From: Novosphingobium hassiacum
GTDB taxonomy: Bacteria > Pseudomonadota > Alphaproteobacteria > Sphingomonadales > Sphingomonadaceae
Assembly (NCBI RefSeq): GCF_014196055.1
Contig: NZ_JACICY010000002.1
Coordinates: 260,553-324,552 of the forward strand
Length of the DNA: 64,000 nt
Direction of reading: 5' to 3'
A program made the translations under genes and the position numbers. Position 1 is the stretch's first letter. Every line of letters begins with the position of its first letter. The notes under the pieces were generated by a model. It saw only the letters and a list, made by a program, of their open reading frames with translations. It was not told the origin of the DNA and searched no databases. Shown one piece after another: positions 1-8,900 of this stretch.

Positions 1-106
1 CCGGCCGGTGGGGGGGGTTTGGTCGTGTCTTTTGGCTGTGGGGGGGGGCCCCGCCCCCCCCCCCCGGGGGGGGGGGGGGGGGGGGGCCCCCCCCCCCCCC
101 CCCCCA
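1..106. other. G/C homopolymer block, probable assembly artefact
   Basis: The first ~106 bases consist of alternating long runs of G and C with a few other bases. Normal coding-like sequence begins right after, inside the end of thrS. Runs of this kind are typical of a poorly resolved contig end. I treat it as an artefact; the open frames across it are not genes. Confidence 0.8.
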
Positions 107-135
107 CGAACGGGGATTGGGGCTGCTTCAGGGGA

Positions 136-2130
136 TCAGGTCCGCAAATCCGGCGCCAGTGCCTCGCCTTTCAGCATTGCAATAGCCTCGTCCAGCGGCA
201 TGACCTTCTGATGCTGTTCGCCCAGGATGCGGATCGCGACGGTGCCTTCTTCGGCCTCCCGCTTGCCGACCACCAGCAGGTACGGGACCTTCTGCAGCGA
301 GTGTTCGCGTACCTTGTAGTTGATCTTCTCGTTGCGCAGGTCGGCCTCGGTGCGAATGCCCGCGGCCTTGAGCTTGACCACAGCGTCCCTGGCATAATCG
401 TCAGCGTCCGAAACGATCGTGGCAACGACGGCCTGCACCGGGGCGAGCCACACTGGCAGGCGTCCGGCGAAGTGCTCGATCAGGATGCCGATGAAGCGTT
501 CGTAGCTGCCGAAGATCGCGCGGTGGAGCATGACCGGGCGGTGCTTCTCGCCGTCCTCGCCGACATAGCCTGCGTCGAGGCGGTCGGGCAGGACGCGGTC
601 CGACTGGATCGTGCCGACCTGCCAGGTGCGGCCGATCGCGTCGGTCAGGTGCCATTCGAGCTTGGGCGCATAGAACGCGCCTTCGCCGGGTAGCTCTTCC
701 CAGCCGTATTGCTCGGTCGCAAGGCCTGCGCGGACAACGGCGGCGCGCAACTCGCTTTCGGCCTTGTCCCACATCTCCTCGGTGCCGAAGCGCTTTTCGG
801 GGCGCAGCGCCAGCTTGATCGAGTAGGTGAAGCCGAAGTCGCGATAGATCCGGTCAGCGAGTTCGCAGAACGCCTGCACTTCGTCGACGATCTGGTCTTC
901 GCGGCAGAAGATATGCGCATCGTCCTGCGTGAACTGGCGTACGCGCATCAGCCCGTGGAGCGCGCCGTGCGGTTCGTTGCGGTGGCAGCAGCCGTTTTCA
1001 TAGAGGCGCAAGGGCAGGTCACGGTAGGACTTGAGGCCCTGCCGGAAGATCAGCACATGCGCCGGGCAGTTCATCGGCTTGAGGGCCATCCAGTCGGCCT
1101 CGCCCGAGATCACAGGGCCTTCGTCATCGACGTTGGGCACTTCGTCGGGGATGACGAACATGTTCTCGCGGTACTTGCCCCAGTGGCCCGACTGCTCCCA
1201 CTGGCGTGCGTCCATGACCTGCGGGGTCTTGACCTCGCGATAGCCTGCACCATCGATCGCGCGGCGCATGTAGGCTTCCAGCTCGCGCCAGATCAGGTAG
1301 CCCTTGGGGTGCCAGAATACGCTGCCGTGCGCTTCGGCCTGGAGGTGGAACAGATCCATCTCGTTGCCCAGCTTGCGATGGTCGCGCTTGGCAGCTTCTT
1401 CCAGCCGCGTCAGGTGCGCGTCGAGCTGCTTCTTGTTGAGCCAGCCGGTGCCGTAGACGCGGCTGAGCATCGCGTTGTTCTGATCGCCACGCCAGTACGC
1501 GCCCGATACGCGGGTCAGTTTGAAGGCGTTGGGGTCGAGCTTGCCGGTGGAGGGTAAGTGCGGCCCGCGGCACATGTCGAGCCAGTCCTCTCCCGACCAG
1601 TAGACGGTCAGTGGCTCGTCGCCCGGAAGTTCCGCAGCCCATTCGGCCTTGAAGCTTTCGCCTTGCTGCTTCCAGCGGCTGATCAGCTGCTCGCGGCTCC
1701 ATTCCTCGCGGCGCAGCGGCTTGTTGGCGGCGATGATCTTGCGCATCTCGGCCTCGATCGCTGGCAGATCGTCGTCGGTGAACGGGCGGTCCTTGGGCGC
1801 GAAGTCGTAGTAGAAGCCGTCGTCGGTGCTGGGGCCGAAGGTGATCTGCGTGCCCGGAAACAGCGCCTGGACCGCCTCGGCGAGAATGTGCGCAAAGTCG
1901 TGCCGCGCAAGTTCGAGCGCGTCGGCCTCGTCCTTTGACGTTACGAGCGCCAGTTGCGCGTCGCCGGTGAAGGCGCGCGAAAGATCGACCAGTTCGCCGT
2001 CGATCCGCGCGGCCAGCGCCGCCTTGGCAAGGCCCGGGCCGATCGCGGCGGCAATGTCTGCCGGAGTAGTACCGGGCGCGACTTCACGCACGGAACCGTC
2101 GGGCAGGGTGATCTTCAGCAACTCGGACAT
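136..2130 (-). CDS. thrS: Threonyl-tRNA synthetase
   Basis: This cytoplasmic class II synthetase charges tRNA-Thr with threonine. The 664 residues match the usual bacterial length. An N-terminal TGS domain (about 1-62) is followed by the editing domain with its HxxxH motif (H77, H81), the catalytic core containing MNCPAH (about residue 350) and RVRQFTQDDAHIF, and a C-terminal anticodon-binding domain (about 550-640). The ATG start is the first in frame after the divergent spacer. The gene is transcribed away from the membrane-protein/Xre unit. Its leader on this strand contains a short CCCGCA/TGCGGG stem (2211-2224), but I see no T-box. Family assignment is secure. Confidence 0.97.
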   Translation of the reverse strand: MSELLKITLPDGSVREVAPGTTPADIAAAIGPGLAKAALAARIDGELVDLSRAFTGDAQLALVTSKDEADALELARHDFAHILAEAVQALFPGTQITFGPSTDDGFYYDFAPKDRPFTDDDLPAIEAEMRKIIAANKPLRREEWSREQLISRWKQQGESFKAEWAAELPGDEPLTVYWSGEDWLDMCRGPHLPSTGKLDPNAFKLTRVSGAYWRGDQNNAMLSRVYGTGWLNKKQLDAHLTRLEEAAKRDHRKLGNEMDLFHLQAEAHGSVFWHPKGYLIWRELEAYMRRAIDGAGYREVKTPQVMDARQWEQSGHWGKYRENMFVIPDEVPNVDDEGPVISGEADWMALKPMNCPAHVLIFRQGLKSYRDLPLRLYENGCCHRNEPHGALHGLMRVRQFTQDDAHIFCREDQIVDEVQAFCELADRIYRDFGFTYSIKLALRPEKRFGTEEMWDKAESELRAAVVRAGLATEQYGWEELPGEGAFYAPKLEWHLTDAIGRTWQVGTIQSDRVLPDRLDAGYVGEDGEKHRPVMLHRAIFGSYERFIGILIEHFAGRLPVWLAPVQAVVATIVSDADDYARDAVVKLKAAGIRTEADLRNEKINYKVREHSLQKVPYLLVVGKREAEEGTVAIRILGEQHQKVMPLDEAIAMLKGEALAPDLRT

Positions 2131-2272
2131 GGGGTTCTCTCTGACGATAATGCTGAGCGCCTTGCCACAGGAGGGCCGTCACCGAAAGGGCGGCAGGCCG
2201 GGAAATTGATCCCGCAAATGCGGGCAGCCTTCGCCTGTCATGCCCGATGGCGCGTCAAGCAACGGCGACACT

Positions 2273-2323
2273 ATGACAATGACGCTTGACATTGAGGGTC
2301 GTATGGTCAAGTAACCTTGTCAT
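2273..2323. promoter_or_regulatory. 51-bp imperfect palindrome, candidate operator
   Basis: Two 18-base arms (2273-2290 and 2306-2323) are inverted copies with 14 of 18 positions matching. Each arm contains ATGACAA and CTTGAC blocks. The centre is a 15-base spacer. A TTGACA hexamer (2286-2291) that could be a -35 box lies in the left arm. The right arm ends 8 bases before the AGGAGG ribosome binding site of the next gene. The likely ligand is the Xre-type regulator of the same operon, which is inference. Confidence 0.55.
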
Positions 2324-2344
2324 CAGATCAAGGAGGCTTGACCA

Positions 2345-2767
2345 ATGCCCGCTAAAATTACCAACCCAGCCGTACGGCGTTACACAATCCGCCTGTTCGT
2401 GCTGATGACCGCTTACGTGCTGTTTCTCATCCTGGCCAAATGGATGTTCAAGCGTGGCATGGCGGAAGGCTCTTTCGCTTACGTCCTGGCACTGCTGCCC
2501 GCGCTGCCAATCATCGGCGTGTTCTGGGCGGTGATGCGGCTGCTGGTCGAACAGACCGACGAGTACTTGCGCATGCTGATGGTGCGCCAGTGCCTCTTCG
2601 CCACCGGCTTTGCGCTGTTCGTGACCACGATCCGCGAATGGCTGCAAAACTTCGATCTGATCGCTGCCGGTGACGGCGGGTTCGGCGCGGCGTTCTTCTG
2701 GTTTGCCGGGCTTGGCCTTGGCGCACTCTACAATCGCCTGACACTGGGTGATGGAGGTTGCTCGTGA
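2345..2767 (+). CDS. Small four-helix membrane protein, first gene of an Xre unit
   Basis: A 140-residue protein of unknown function. It has a short basic N-terminus and four probable membrane helices (about 16-33, 44-66, 83-97 and 108-128), with a charged segment (EQTDEYLR) between helices 2 and 3. AGGAGG lies 8 bases before the ATG. The stop overlaps the GTG start of the downstream Xre regulator (GTGA), so the two are probably translationally coupled. Pairing of a small membrane protein with a minimal HTH regulator suggests a sensor or stress module, but I cannot name the function. Confidence 0.75.
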   Translation: MPAKITNPAVRRYTIRLFVLMTAYVLFLILAKWMFKRGMAEGSFAYVLALLPALPIIGVFWAVMRLLVEQTDEYLRMLMVRQCLFATGFALFVTTIREWLQNFDLIAAGDGGFGAAFFWFAGLGLGALYNRLTLGDGGCS

Positions 2768-2958
2768 AGAACCGCCTCAAGGTCCTGCGCGCGATGCGCA
2801 ACTGGAGCCAGGCCGATCTTGCCGAGAAGCTCGAGGTCAGCCGCCAGTCGGTCAACGCGATCGAGACGGGCAAGTACGATCCCTCGCTGCCGCTCGCCTT
2901 CCGCATCGCGGACCTGTTCGAACTGCCGATCGAAGAAATTTTCGAAAGAGGAGAATGA
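2764..2958 (+). CDS. Xre-family HTH transcriptional regulator
   Basis: At 64 residues this is essentially only a Cro/C1-type helix-turn-helix domain. WSQADLAEKLEVSRQSVNAIE is the HTH core, followed by the KYDPSLPLAFRIADLFELPIEEIF helix pattern seen in minimal YgzD/PBSX-like regulators. I chose the GTG at 2764 because GGAGG (2753-2757) sits 6 bases upstream; an in-frame TTG at 2758 overlaps that site. The start overlaps the stop of the membrane protein. No effector domain is present, so any sensing probably depends on a partner. The palindrome at 2273-2323 is its likely autoregulatory site (inference). Confidence 0.85.
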   Translation: MKNRLKVLRAMRNWSQADLAEKLEVSRQSVNAIETGKYDPSLPLAFRIADLFELPIEEIFERGE

Positions 2959-2960
2959 CC

Positions 2961-3122
2961 ATGCCATGCAAGAACAAGCGCAACTTCGGGATGTGGCTGG
3001 CGATTGCCGTTGGGATCACCGCCGCATCGATGTCGGCAAGCAAGCCGCACAAGGCCGAGCGTGTCGGTACACCCTCGCTGCAGACAAGCCCGCGCGTCAC
3101 GCTCACGCTTCCCCTCAACTGA
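2961..3122 (+). CDS. 53-residue peptide with one membrane segment
   Basis: A short frame directly behind the Xre gene. It reads MPCKNKRNFGMWLAIAVGIT..., with a basic N-terminus, one hydrophobic stretch (about residues 10-24) and a polar tail. AGAGGAG lies about 7 bases before the ATG at 2961; an alternative ATG at 2955 overlaps the Xre stop. Good Shine-Dalgarno spacing and operon position support translation. It could be a secreted or membrane-anchored peptide regulated with the Xre unit. I do not recognise a family. Confidence 0.55.
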   Translation: MPCKNKRNFGMWLAIAVGITAASMSASKPHKAERVGTPSLQTSPRVTLTLPLN

Positions 3123-3158
3123 TCTTGCCCCCGGCCGTGGCGCGGGCCATGACGGGGC

Positions 3159-3887
3159 ATGACCGATTTTTCCCGCTTTGCCCTGCCGACGGGCCAGTCG
3201 ATGGCTTACCGTTTCCTGCCGGGCGACCTTCCCGCAGTGGTGTTTCTGCCGGGCTACATGTCCGACATGTCCGGGAGCAAGGCGCAGGCGGTCTGGGCCT
3301 GGGCGCAGGATTCGGGCCGCGCCTGCCTGTTACTCGACTATACCGGTTGCGGGCAAAGCGATGGTGAATTTAGGGACGGCAGCCTGTCGAAATGGCGCGA
3401 CGAAGTGGTGGCGCTGGTCGACCACCTCGGGCTGGAGTCAGTCCAGATCATCGGATCGAGCATGGGCGGCTGGCTGATGCTGCTGGTGGCCGAAATACTG
3501 GACGAACGGGCGACGGCGCTGGTCGGCATCGCCCCCGCGCCCGACTTCACCGAATGGGGTCTGTCGCAATCGCAGCGGATCGAACTGGCGGGGGGGCGCA
3601 CGATCTTCGAGGACAATCCATACGGTTCCGATCCGACGCCGACCCACGCCTTGTTCTGGTCCGACGGCGAGCGCAACAAGCGGCTCAAGTCCGGCGTTGC
3701 TTTCGATGGCCCGGTGCGGCTCCTTCACGGGCAGGATGATCGCGACGTGCCGTGGGAGATATCGCTCCGTCTTGCAGCCGCGCTGCGTTCAGCCGATGTG
3801 CAGGTGCATCTGATCAAGGACGGCGACCACCGGCTGTCGCGGGAAAGCGATATCGCGCTGCTGCTGCGCGAGCTGGACCACCTTTGA
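3159..3887 (+). CDS. Alpha/beta hydrolase
   Basis: A 242-residue serine hydrolase. The nucleophile elbow is GSSMGG (about residues 105-110), the acid is probably in GQDDRDVP and the histidine in DGDHRLSR near the C-terminus, a complete triad order. Overall pattern (VFLPGYMSDMSGSKA near the N-terminus, DYTGCGQSDG) resembles the ABHD10/palmitoyl-thioesterase-like branch. The substrate is unknown. No signal peptide, so cytoplasmic. The next gene begins 12 bases downstream, then a flavin monooxygenase overlaps that, so the three probably form one transcript. Confidence 0.88.
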   Translation: MTDFSRFALPTGQSMAYRFLPGDLPAVVFLPGYMSDMSGSKAQAVWAWAQDSGRACLLLDYTGCGQSDGEFRDGSLSKWRDEVVALVDHLGLESVQIIGSSMGGWLMLLVAEILDERATALVGIAPAPDFTEWGLSQSQRIELAGGRTIFEDNPYGSDPTPTHALFWSDGERNKRLKSGVAFDGPVRLLHGQDDRDVPWEISLRLAAALRSADVQVHLIKDGDHRLSRESDIALLLRELDHL

Positions 3888-3898
3888 AAGACATACCG

Positions 3899-4810
3899 AT
3901 GATCGACCTGCCCGCGCCGCTTTATGCCGTCGAAATGGCGCAAGAAGCGCAGCTGATGCAGGTCGGGCCTTTCCCTTCGACCCGGCAGGTTTCGCCGCTG
4001 CCGATCCCGCGTCGCCGCAAGCAGGACGATGTCGAGGCCGAGGCCGGGATGCAGCGCCCCGACCTGCCCGATCAGGATCGCCTCACCACGTGCATCGCCA
4101 AGGCGGCACGCGATCCGCAAGGTGCACTCGCCGACGCGCAGGCGTGGCTCGGTGAAAGCAGCGATGCCGGGCGCAATGTGCGTGCGAACCAATGCCTCGG
4201 GCTGATCCTTTCGAACAATGGCGAATTCGGCGCGGCGGAGGAGGCGTTTTCCAAGGCGGTGTCGGGCATCCCTGCACCACAGGAGGTCGCTGCCGTGCCG
4301 CTGATGGCGATGGCCGGAAATGCGGCGCTGGCGGGTGGCAAGCCGCAAGCGGCGCTCGAATGGTTCGACCGTGCACTGGCGGTAAAGGGCTATGCCGACA
4401 ATGCTGCGCTGGGCGCGATCCAGGCCGATCGTTCGCGCGCGCTGGTCGCGCTGGGGCGTCAGGCGGAGGCTGGCGGGGCACTCGACGAAGTTCACCGGCT
4501 CGCGCCCGAGGATCCCGAAGGATGGCTGCTGTCGGCCACGCTTGCGCGCCGGCTTGACGATCTGCCGCGGGCGCAGCGCGATATCGAAATCGCCGCGAAG
4601 TATGCTCCGCGCGATCCGAGGGTCGGGCTTGAGGCAGGCGTGATCGCCATGCTCGACGGGCGTGAGGCGGCAGCGCGCAAGTCGTGGGAGTCGGTCGTGG
4701 CGGCGGACAAGGACGGCGAGGCGGGAAAGGTTGCGACGGGCTACCTTGAACAGTTGGGCTCCGCCCCCACATCGGGTGCAACGCCTCCCAAGGAACAGCC
4801 AACCCCATGA
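3899..4810 (+). CDS. TPR-repeat protein
   Basis: A 303-residue protein built mostly of tetratricopeptide-like helical pairs from about residue 60 to 285 (for example NQCLGLILSNNGEFGAAEEAFSKAV and AALEWFDRALAV). The first ~55 residues are proline-rich and probably unstructured. No signal peptide or enzyme motif is visible. The ATG at 3899 is close behind the hydrolase stop. The 3' end overlaps the next start by 4 bases (ATGA). Function is unknown; TPRs suggest a protein-protein scaffold. Confidence 0.75.
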   Translation: MIDLPAPLYAVEMAQEAQLMQVGPFPSTRQVSPLPIPRRRKQDDVEAEAGMQRPDLPDQDRLTTCIAKAARDPQGALADAQAWLGESSDAGRNVRANQCLGLILSNNGEFGAAEEAFSKAVSGIPAPQEVAAVPLMAMAGNAALAGGKPQAALEWFDRALAVKGYADNAALGAIQADRSRALVALGRQAEAGGALDEVHRLAPEDPEGWLLSATLARRLDDLPRAQRDIEIAAKYAPRDPRVGLEAGVIAMLDGREAAARKSWESVVAADKDGEAGKVATGYLEQLGSAPTSGATPPKEQPTP

Positions 4811-5799
4811 AACTCACCGTTCTCGATCTGGTCAGCGTGGTCGAGGGCGGAACGATCCGCGAAGCGCTCGACAATGCCGCTGCCGCCGCAAAAGTTGCCG
4901 AGGAATGCGGCTACCAGCGCTATTGGGTGGCCGAGCATCACGGCATGGAGGGCATCGCCAGTGCCGCCGTCTCGGTTGCGCTGGCGCATATCGGCCATGC
5001 GACATCGACCATCCGCATCGGGTCGGGCGGCATCATGCTGCCCAACCACAGTCCGCTGGTAATCGCCGAGCAGTTCGGCACGCTGGATGCGCTGTTTCCG
5101 GGCCGGATCGACCTTGGGCTCGGTCGCGCACCGGGCGCGGACCAGCGCATCGTGCAGGCCTTGCGCAAGGACACCAACCGCGCGGCTGAAAACTTCCCGC
5201 AGGACGTGGTTGAGCTGCAGGCACAGTTTGCGGGCGATCCGCGCGTGCCGCTGCAGGCGACGCCGGGCAAGGGTGACCGCCCGCAGATATGGATTCTTGG
5301 GTCGAGTTTGTTCGGCGCACAACTGGCAGGGATGCTCGGGCTGCCTTACGCTTTCGCCTCGCATTTTGCGCCCGATCACCTCGACGCCGCGCTGAAGATG
5401 TACCGCGACCGGTTCGAGCCGTCCGAGACCTTGGCTGCGCCCTATTGCGCTGCTGCGATCAACGTCGTGGCGGCTGAAACCGATGAGGAAGCGCAACTGC
5501 TCGCCTCTTCGATGGAGCAGTCGTTCGTTGCGTTGCGGACGGGCAATCCGGGCAAGCTGAAACCCCCCGTGCCCGGCTATCGCGATAGTCTGCCGCCCCA
5601 GGCGCGCGCCATGATCGAGCATGTGCGCCAGGTCAGCGCGACCGGCAGCGTCGCTACGGTGCGCAAGGAACTCGCGGCATTTCAAGAGCGTACCGGGGCG
5701 GACGAACTCGTCGTTTCGGCCTCGATCTTCGATCAGGACGCCCGGCTGCTGTCGCTGCGGCTGGCGATGGAAGCCGCCAAGGGACCGGTTGACGCCTGA
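4807..5799 (+). CDS. LLM-class flavin-dependent monooxygenase
   Basis: A 330-residue member of the bacterial luciferase-like family, YhbW-like subgroup. Typical features are RYWVAEHHGMEGIASAAV near residue 40, the IRIGSGGIMLPNHSPLVIAEQFGTLDALFPGRIDLGLGRAPG stretch at about 74-115, and a C-terminal barrel. These enzymes use reduced FMN and O2; the substrate cannot be read from sequence. The start overlaps the stop of the TPR gene, so translation is probably coupled. No flavin reductase partner is adjacent. Confidence 0.88.
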   Translation: MKLTVLDLVSVVEGGTIREALDNAAAAAKVAEECGYQRYWVAEHHGMEGIASAAVSVALAHIGHATSTIRIGSGGIMLPNHSPLVIAEQFGTLDALFPGRIDLGLGRAPGADQRIVQALRKDTNRAAENFPQDVVELQAQFAGDPRVPLQATPGKGDRPQIWILGSSLFGAQLAGMLGLPYAFASHFAPDHLDAALKMYRDRFEPSETLAAPYCAAAINVVAAETDEEAQLLASSMEQSFVALRTGNPGKLKPPVPGYRDSLPPQARAMIEHVRQVSATGSVATVRKELAAFQERTGADELVVSASIFDQDARLLSLRLAMEAAKGPVDA

Positions 5800-5934
5800 T
5801 CCGGCACAACCGCGCAACTTCGGCGTTTACAACCGCGAGTTAACCCGTTCGCGCCATTCAACCGGACTTGTTCGTTTGGGACGACTGGATTAGCATACGT
5901 AAAAATGATACAAGAGTGTGTCATATAATTACAA

Positions 5935-5956
5935 ACGAGAGACACTATTCTCTCGT
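5935..5956. promoter_or_regulatory. Dyad in the glutamate dehydrogenase leader
   Basis: ACGAGAG and CTCTCGT form a perfect 7-base inverted repeat with an 8-base loop, ending 20 bases before the dehydrogenase ATG. The flanking region (5890-5935) is AT-rich compared with its surroundings and contains GTGTGTCATATAATTA, which could hold a -10 box. It may be an operator or an mRNA hairpin. Confidence 0.4.
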
Positions 5957-5976
5957 CGCAGAGTCGGGAAACTCGC

Positions 5977-8900
5977 ATGGCGACCACGTCCGCACCACAG
6001 TCCAAGGCCGAAACCGCCAGTCCGCAGGATACCTCGGCAGCGCCCTCAGACCAACTCGTAGAAGCGCTGACTGGGCGCTTCACTGCGGCGCTTCTGCCCG
6101 AGGAAGCCCGCGATTTCGATGGAGCCCGGGTGACCGAGGCCGCCCGGTTCGTGACGTCGGCTGCGTCTGTTCGCACTGGTGGCGAGCCGGCCATCTGCAT
6201 CGAAAGCGTCAGTGGATCGGAGAGAGAAACGCGCCACCTGCGTATCGCCGTGATCAATGACGATATGCCGTTCCTGGTCGATTCGATCGCTTCGGCGATC
6301 ACTGCGCAGGGCTTGGCCATCGACCGCCTGGTCCATCCCGTGGTGGCCGTGCGGCGCGATGGCGCTGGCAACCTTACCGACTTTCCTGACGGCGACGCTG
6401 CGGGTGAACGCCGCGAATCCATCGTCTACCTTGAAACCGAACGCGCCGATGCACGCCAACGCCGTGCACTTCAGGCAGCGCTTGAAGAAACGCTCGGCGA
6501 TGTGCGTGCCGCAGTTGCCGATTGGCCCGCGATGCAGGCAGCGATGCGCAACGATGCCGCCAACATCGCCGATCCCGAGGGCGCCGCGCTGCTGCGCTGG
6601 CTTGCCGACGGCATGTTGACCCAGCTCGGTTCGGTCACGCGCCATCGCGATGGCCGACAGGAGAGTGCGTTCGGTATCTGCCGCGCCAGCGCCGAAACGC
6701 TGCTGGCCGCTGCCTCGTTCGACCGTGCGTTTCGCTGGTTCGAGGAAGCCGGCAATGACGGGCAGGGCCGCGTGCCGCTGATCGTCAAAGCCAACCGTAT
6801 CGCCAACGTCCACCGCCGCGTGCCGCTCGACCTGTTCATCGTGCCGCGTTTCGAAGGCGGCAAGGTCGCCGCGTTGTCGGTCCACGCGGGGGTCTGGACC
6901 AGCGCCGCGCTGGCCGCCGCGCCCGACCGCATTCCCCGGTTGCGCAGCCAGCTTGCCACGTTGATGGGCAAGCTTGGTTTTGCACCCAACGGTCATGCCG
7001 GCAAGGCGCTGGTCCATGCCATGACCGCGCTGCCGCATGATCTGCTCGCAAGTTTTGCCGATCATGACCTCGAACGCGTCGCCACCGCGATGATGAGCCT
7101 GGTCGATCGCCCGCGTCCGCGCTTGGCACTGGTGCAAGCCCCTCTTGCGCGGCATCTGTTCGCGTTCGTGTGGTTGCCACGCGATGCGCTGTCCACCGAC
7201 TTGCGCCTCGCCATCCAGCACATGCTCGAATCCGGCGCGGGTGCGCAGGTGCTCGATTGGTCGCTGCAGGTCGAGGGCAGCACGCTGGCGATGCTGCGCT
7301 TCGTGCTCGACGTGCGCGATCAGGCATCGCGAGCCGATGAGGCAGCGCTCGACGCGCAACTTCAAGCGATGGTGCGGGGTTGGGCTGGCGCGGTCGAGAC
7401 GGAACTCGGCAAGACCGAAGAGCCTTCGCGTGCAGCGGCTATCGCGGCGCGCTATGCCGATGCATTCCCGTTGTCCTACCGCAACACCGAAGGTGCGGCC
7501 GAGGCTGCGCGCGACATTCGCGTGTTGCGCACGCTGTCGGGCAGCAAGGCACCACGCCGCGCCGCGCGCCTCCATCGGCACAAGGGCGAGGCCGCCATCC
7601 GCCTCAAGCTCTACCAGCGCGAGGGCGCGATCGTGCTGTCGGATGCGGTTCCGGTGCTCGAAAACTTCGGCTTCCGCGTCCTGGAGGAAGTGCCGACTCC
7701 GCTTGATGGCGGTCGGCTGGGTTTCGTCCACGATTTCCTGGTGGCACATCCGGCAGACACGAGCATCGAAGACCTCCTCGGCCGCGCCGCAGCGGTCGAC
7801 GAATCGCTGGCGGCCGTGCTCAACGGGCTGGCCGAGGACGATGCGTTCAACCGCCTGATCGTGGCAACGGGGCTCAGTGCCATCGAGGCCAATTGGCTGC
7901 GCGCGTTCTATCGCTACTTGCGTCAGGCGGGGCTGACCTTCGGCATTTCGACCGTGGTCGAGGCGCTGAAGAACGCGCCGGCCGTGACGCGCGGGTTGAT
8001 CGAGGCCTTCGTCGCACGCCACGACCCTGCGTTCGATGGCGACCGCGAGGCAGCATTTGGCAAGGCTGACGAGGCTATCCGCACTGGGTTGGCAGGCGTG
8101 GCCGCGATCAACGACGATCGCCTGTTGCGCCAGTTCCGCGCGCTGGTGGGGGCCATCCTGCGCACCAACGCCTTCGCGCCTGCCGCTGCCGAGGCGATGG
8201 CGTTCAAGATCGATTCGTCGCTCGTGCCCGGTCTGCCCAAGCCGCTGCCCTGGCGCGAGATCTTCGTTTACAGCCCCCGCGTGGAGGGTATCCACCTGCG
8301 GGCCGGGCCGGTAGCGCGCGGAGGCCTGCGCTGGTCGGACCGCCGCGACGACTTCCGTACCGAAGTGCTCGGCCTGATGAAGGCCCAGCGTGTCAAGAAC
8401 GCGGTGATCGTGCCGACCGGGGCCAAGGGCGGGTTCTATCCCAAGCAGCTGCCCGATCCGGCCAAGGATCGCGACGGCTGGCTGGCCGAGGGCAAGGCCA
8501 GCTACCAGGTGTTCATCCGCACGCTGCTGTCGCTGACCGACAACATTGTTGAAGGCAAGGTCGTGCACCCCGCGGACGTTGTGATCCGCGATGGCGAGGA
8601 CCCGTATTTCGTGGTCGCTGCCGACAAGGGCACCGCGACATTCTCGGACGTTGCCAACGCCATCGCCGAATCGAAGGACTTCTGGCTCGATGACGCATTC
8701 GCCAGTGGCGGATCGAAGGGTTACGACCACAAGGCGATGGGCATCACCGCCAAGGGTGCATGGCTGTCGGTACGCCGTCATTTCCTCGAACTCGGCATCG
8801 ACGTGCAGACCGAATCGGTGCGCGTGGCGGGTTGTGGCGATATGTCGGGCGACGTGTTCGGCAATGGCATGTTGCTGTCCAAGGCGCTCAAGGTCGTCGC

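Noticed and set aside
2211..2224. T-box or threonine attenuator before thrS
   Set aside because: Only a 6-bp stem is visible; no T-box consensus or leader peptide with threonine codons.
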